A DNA stretch of 64,000 nucleotides, from positions 2,418,001 to 2,482,000 of the forward strand of contig OZ241842.1 of the NCBI GenBank assembly GCA_965202675.1, written 5' to 3'. The notes beneath the pieces were generated by a model that saw nothing but the letters and a program-made list of their open reading frames with translations, had not been told where the DNA came from and did no database searches. This DNA is from CATQHD01 sp965202675. GTDB taxonomy: Bacteria; Actinomycetota; Acidimicrobiia; Spongiisociales; Spongiisociaceae. Position numbers and translations under genes: made by a program. How positions within the stretch are numbered: the stretch's first letter is position 1; every line of letters starts with the position of its first letter. This document shows, one piece after another, positions 61,691 to 64,000 of the stretch.

Positions 61691-63922
61691 ATGGAACATC
61701 CACAATCACTGGGGCGCTACGAGCTGGTCTCGTACATTGCACGGGGCGGCATGGCGGACGTGTTCGAAGCCGTCGACCGCACCCTGGACCGCCGGGTGGC
61801 GGTGAAGATACTGCACCAGCGCTACGCCGACGCCGAAACCTTCGTGGCCCGGTTTCGCAAGGAGGCCCAAGCCGCCGCCAACCTGAGCCATCCGAACATC
61901 GTGTCGATCTACGACTGGGGGGAGGAGAACGGCACCTACTACATCGTCATGGAGCTGGTCAAGGGGCGCTCGCTGCGGGACGTGCTCCAGAACGAGGGCA
62001 GGCTCCTGCCCCGCCGGGCGGCCGAGATCGCCACCGAAGTGGCCTCCGCCCTGGAGGTGGCCCATAGAAGCCGGGTGATCCATCGCGACATCAAGCCCGG
62101 CAACATCCTGCTGGCGGCGGACGGCACGGTCAAGGTAACCGACTTCGGGGTGGCGCGGGTCTGGGACGACTCGCAGGAGCTGACCAAAGACGGATCCGTG
62201 ATCGGCACCGCCACCTACTTCAGCCCCGAGCAGGCCCGCGGCGACCAGGCCGACGAGCGCTCCGACCTGTACAGCCTGGGGGTGGTGCTGTACGAGATGC
62301 TGACCGGCCGCCCCCCGTTCACCGGTGAGACCTCCGTCTCGGTGGCCTACCAGCATGTAACCGCCGAGGCGCCCCCGCCCACCGGCGCCAACCCGGACCT
62401 GGCGGCCGAGCTCGAGGACATAGTGATGCGCTGCCTCGAGAAGAACCCCGCCCGCCGTTACGGGTCGGCGGCCGACGCCCGCCGCGACCTGCTGCTGTTT
62501 CTGCAGGGCAGAGCCGCCCCCCGGACCGAGGCCGACGCCGCCGCCGACCCCGTCCGGAGGCCTGATCTGCCCCCGCCCACCGCCCCGCCGGACGAGGTGT
62601 ACCGCCGGGTGAACGCCCCCCCCCGCCAACCCTCGCAGCTGCCCTTCATCATCACCTCGATCGCCCTGGCCGCCGGGTTGGTGTTCGGCATCTACGTGCT
62701 GCTCAACAGCCTCTCCACCGATCCGTCCCCCACCTCCACCACCGCCGCCCCGGCCGCAACGGTTCCGGACGCGGTCGGGCTGACCCAGGACGAGGCCCTC
62801 CTGGTGCTCCAGGAAGCCGGGTTCCGGGTCACGCCCGTAACCGAGGCGAGCGATGCGGAGCCGGGCCGGGTCATCCGCACCGATCCGGCGGAGGGAGAGA
62901 GGGCCGCCGCCGATTCGTTCGTGACCATGGTGGTGTCCGGCGGCCCGGCCCAGATACAGGTGCCTACGGTGATGGGATCCACCCGGGAAAGGGCCATTGC
63001 CGTCCTCGAGGGCCAGGGATTCACGGTGGTGGTCGGCTCCGTCCGCAGCGAAACCGTGGGGGAGGGCCTGGTGATCGACCAGTCCCCGCCGGCGGGCGCC
63101 AGGGCCGCCCGCAGCTCCGCAGTGGAGATAGTGGTGTCGGCCGGCCCCGACCCGATCGAGATTCCGGACGTGCGGGGATTGACCCAGGACCGGGCCGAGG
63201 GAAGGCTGGAAGGGGTCGGGCTGGAGGTGGAGGTCTCCTTCGAAACCAGCACCCGGGTGGAGGAGGGTCTGGTGATCCGCCAGAGCCCCTCCGCCGGATC
63301 GGACGTGAACCCCGGATGGAGCGTGCAGATCGTGGTCTCGGAAGGTTCGGAGCCGTTCGCACTCGAGGATCTGTCGGGGCGGCCGGCGGCCGAGGCCTCC
63401 GCCCGCCTGGAGGAGCTGGGTTTGAGGGCGGAGGTCCGGCAGGAACCCGCCGGCGAGGCGGAGCCGGGTCTGGTGATCAGGACCGAGCCGGCCGGCGGGG
63501 CGGCGGTGCAGACCGGGGATCTGGTGATCCTGGTCGAAGCGGCCCCGCCTGCGGGCCCCGCGGAAACCACCGTCCCGGAGCCGGGAGATACCACCGATCC
63601 GGAGCCGGGAGATACCACCGATCCGGAGCCGGGAGACACCACCGATCCGGAGCCGGCCGGCCCCGCCGTCGTACCCGATCTCACGGGCGCCGATCCGGCG
63701 GAGGCCGAGACGGCGCTGGCGGCCCTCGGGCTGGTGCTGGAGGTGGCGGGGTCGCGGGCGGCGGTGGACCATCCCGGCTTGGACGACAGGATCGCCCGGC
63801 AGGCTCCGCCGCCGGGGGCCGAGGCGCCGGCGGGGGGGACCGTCCTGGTGGTGCTGGGGGAGTACACTCCTCCCCCTACCGCTGAAGAGCGGTCCGAAGA
63901 GCCCGAGGATCAGAACCAGTGA
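61691..63922 (+). CDS. pknB: Ser/Thr protein kinase PknB with PASTA domains
   Basis: A 743-aa receptor kinase. The kinase domain has the Gly loop IARGGMADVFEA, Lys39 (VAVKIL), HRDIKPGN and DFGVA motifs. A transmembrane helix (FIITSIALAAGLVFGIYVLL) is near residue 330. Five PASTA domains follow (VPDAVGLTQDEA, VPTVMGSTRERA, IPDVRGLTQDRA, LEDLSGRPAAEA, VPDLTGADPAEA), sensing peptidoglycan fragments. An acidic PEPGDTTD repeat linker lies between PASTA 4 and 5. It is the last kinase of the operon; no pknA is present. Confidence 0.96.
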   Translation: MEHPQSLGRYELVSYIARGGMADVFEAVDRTLDRRVAVKILHQRYADAETFVARFRKEAQAAANLSHPNIVSIYDWGEENGTYYIVMELVKGRSLRDVLQNEGRLLPRRAAEIATEVASALEVAHRSRVIHRDIKPGNILLAADGTVKVTDFGVARVWDDSQELTKDGSVIGTATYFSPEQARGDQADERSDLYSLGVVLYEMLTGRPPFTGETSVSVAYQHVTAEAPPPTGANPDLAAELEDIVMRCLEKNPARRYGSAADARRDLLLFLQGRAAPRTEADAAADPVRRPDLPPPTAPPDEVYRRVNAPPRQPSQLPFIITSIALAAGLVFGIYVLLNSLSTDPSPTSTTAAPAATVPDAVGLTQDEALLVLQEAGFRVTPVTEASDAEPGRVIRTDPAEGERAAADSFVTMVVSGGPAQIQVPTVMGSTRERAIAVLEGQGFTVVVGSVRSETVGEGLVIDQSPPAGARAARSSAVEIVVSAGPDPIEIPDVRGLTQDRAEGRLEGVGLEVEVSFETSTRVEEGLVIRQSPSAGSDVNPGWSVQIVVSEGSEPFALEDLSGRPAAEASARLEELGLRAEVRQEPAGEAEPGLVIRTEPAGGAAVQTGDLVILVEAAPPAGPAETTVPEPGDTTDPEPGDTTDPEPGDTTDPEPAGPAVVPDLTGADPAEAETALAALGLVLEVAGSRAAVDHPGLDDRIARQAPPPGAEAPAGGTVLVVLGEYTPPPTAEERSEEPEDQNQ
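63575..63656 (+). repeat. 24-bp tandem repeat in pknB
   Basis: Three units of 24 bp (starting 63575, 63599, 63623) plus a partial one encode PEPGDTTD in tandem between the fourth and fifth PASTA domains. The unit length is a multiple of three, so copy-number change alters linker length without frameshift. Confidence 0.9.
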
Positions 63923-64000
63923 CTTTCTCCGATATGAACGGCCTTGACTCCCATCCCGCCGCCGGGGGCTGCCAACCGGCGGTTTCGATCACCGACGCCG
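63919..64000 (+). CDS. Start of a further gene of the PknB operon (truncated by window end)
   Basis: A frame opens at GTG 63919, overlapping the pknB stop as GTGA, with an in-frame ATG at 63934, and remains open to the end. The visible 27 residues (MNGLDSHPAAGG, AVSITDA) are too few to identify. Confidence 0.4.
   Translation, partial: MTFSDMNGLDSHPAAGGCQPAVSITDA

Overview
The window is a 64-kb piece of a GC-rich actinobacterial chromosome. Three things point to this: the aroC / aroK-aroB / efp / nusB gene order, a divergent lexA-LysM pair with boxes of the CGAAC-N4-GTTCG type, and an FHA-PP2C-RodA-PBP-PknB(PASTA) operon. The SLH-anchored Calx-beta protein and the many hydantoinase, amidohydrolase and racemase genes suggest a marine or host-associated Acidimicrobiia-like lineage. 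That placement is inference; no rRNA gene is present.

Layout. 0-0.3 kb: tRNA-Gln and tRNA-Glu. 0.5-6 kb: an accessory stretch with a GHKL-type ATPase protein, an AT-rich AAA ATPase, a PPOX/F420-type oxidoreductase, an MFS exporter and an XRE-ImmA regulator/peptidase. 6.1-8.9 kb: aroC and fused aroK-aroB. 8.9-15.1 kb: a dispersed repeat and a res-mod type III restriction-modification system, lying between aroB and efp. 15.3-16.2 kb: efp and nusB. 16.3-18.6 kb: an AT-rich three-gene cassette (methyltransferase-like protein, radical SAM protein, 65-aa protein). 19-24.3 kb: lexA with SOS boxes, a leaderless LysM protein, a membrane protein, dut, pncB and tRNA-Gly/Cys/Val. 24.5-27.2 kb: a small protein, a minimal zinc protease and an ABC-2 exporter. 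27.3-43.8 kb: a catabolic island with a proline racemase-family enzyme, a P5C-dehydrogenase-like ALDH, a Fic protein behind three 72-bp repeats, a frameshifted Gfo/Idh gene, two NicX-like genes, two amidohydrolases, hydantoinase A/B, an SDR and a degenerate M20 protein. 44.2-51.4 kb: a 2,394-aa surface protein. 51.6-57.1 kb: a frameshifted lipoprotein, an M19 dipeptidase homologue, an inverted copy of the 8.9-kb repeat, a TPP enzyme and an HpcH/HpaI aldolase. 57.1-63.9 kb: the cell-wall signalling operon fhaB - PP2C - PP2C - rodA - PBP - pknB.

The most notable signals are three long G tracts placed where slippage would switch genes. One G12 lies in the 5' coding part of the type III mod gene. 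One G12 forms most of the spacer of the candidate promoter of the surface protein, and a G11 lies inside that protein's signal-peptide codons. Together they suggest coordinated phase variation of an epigenetic regulator and a giant surface protein. Other strong observations are a palindrome-rich in-frame insertion in mod, a PBP that contains no lysine at all and so cannot have SxxK or KTG motifs, and a promoter-bearing dispersed repeat present as inverted copies 45 kb apart.
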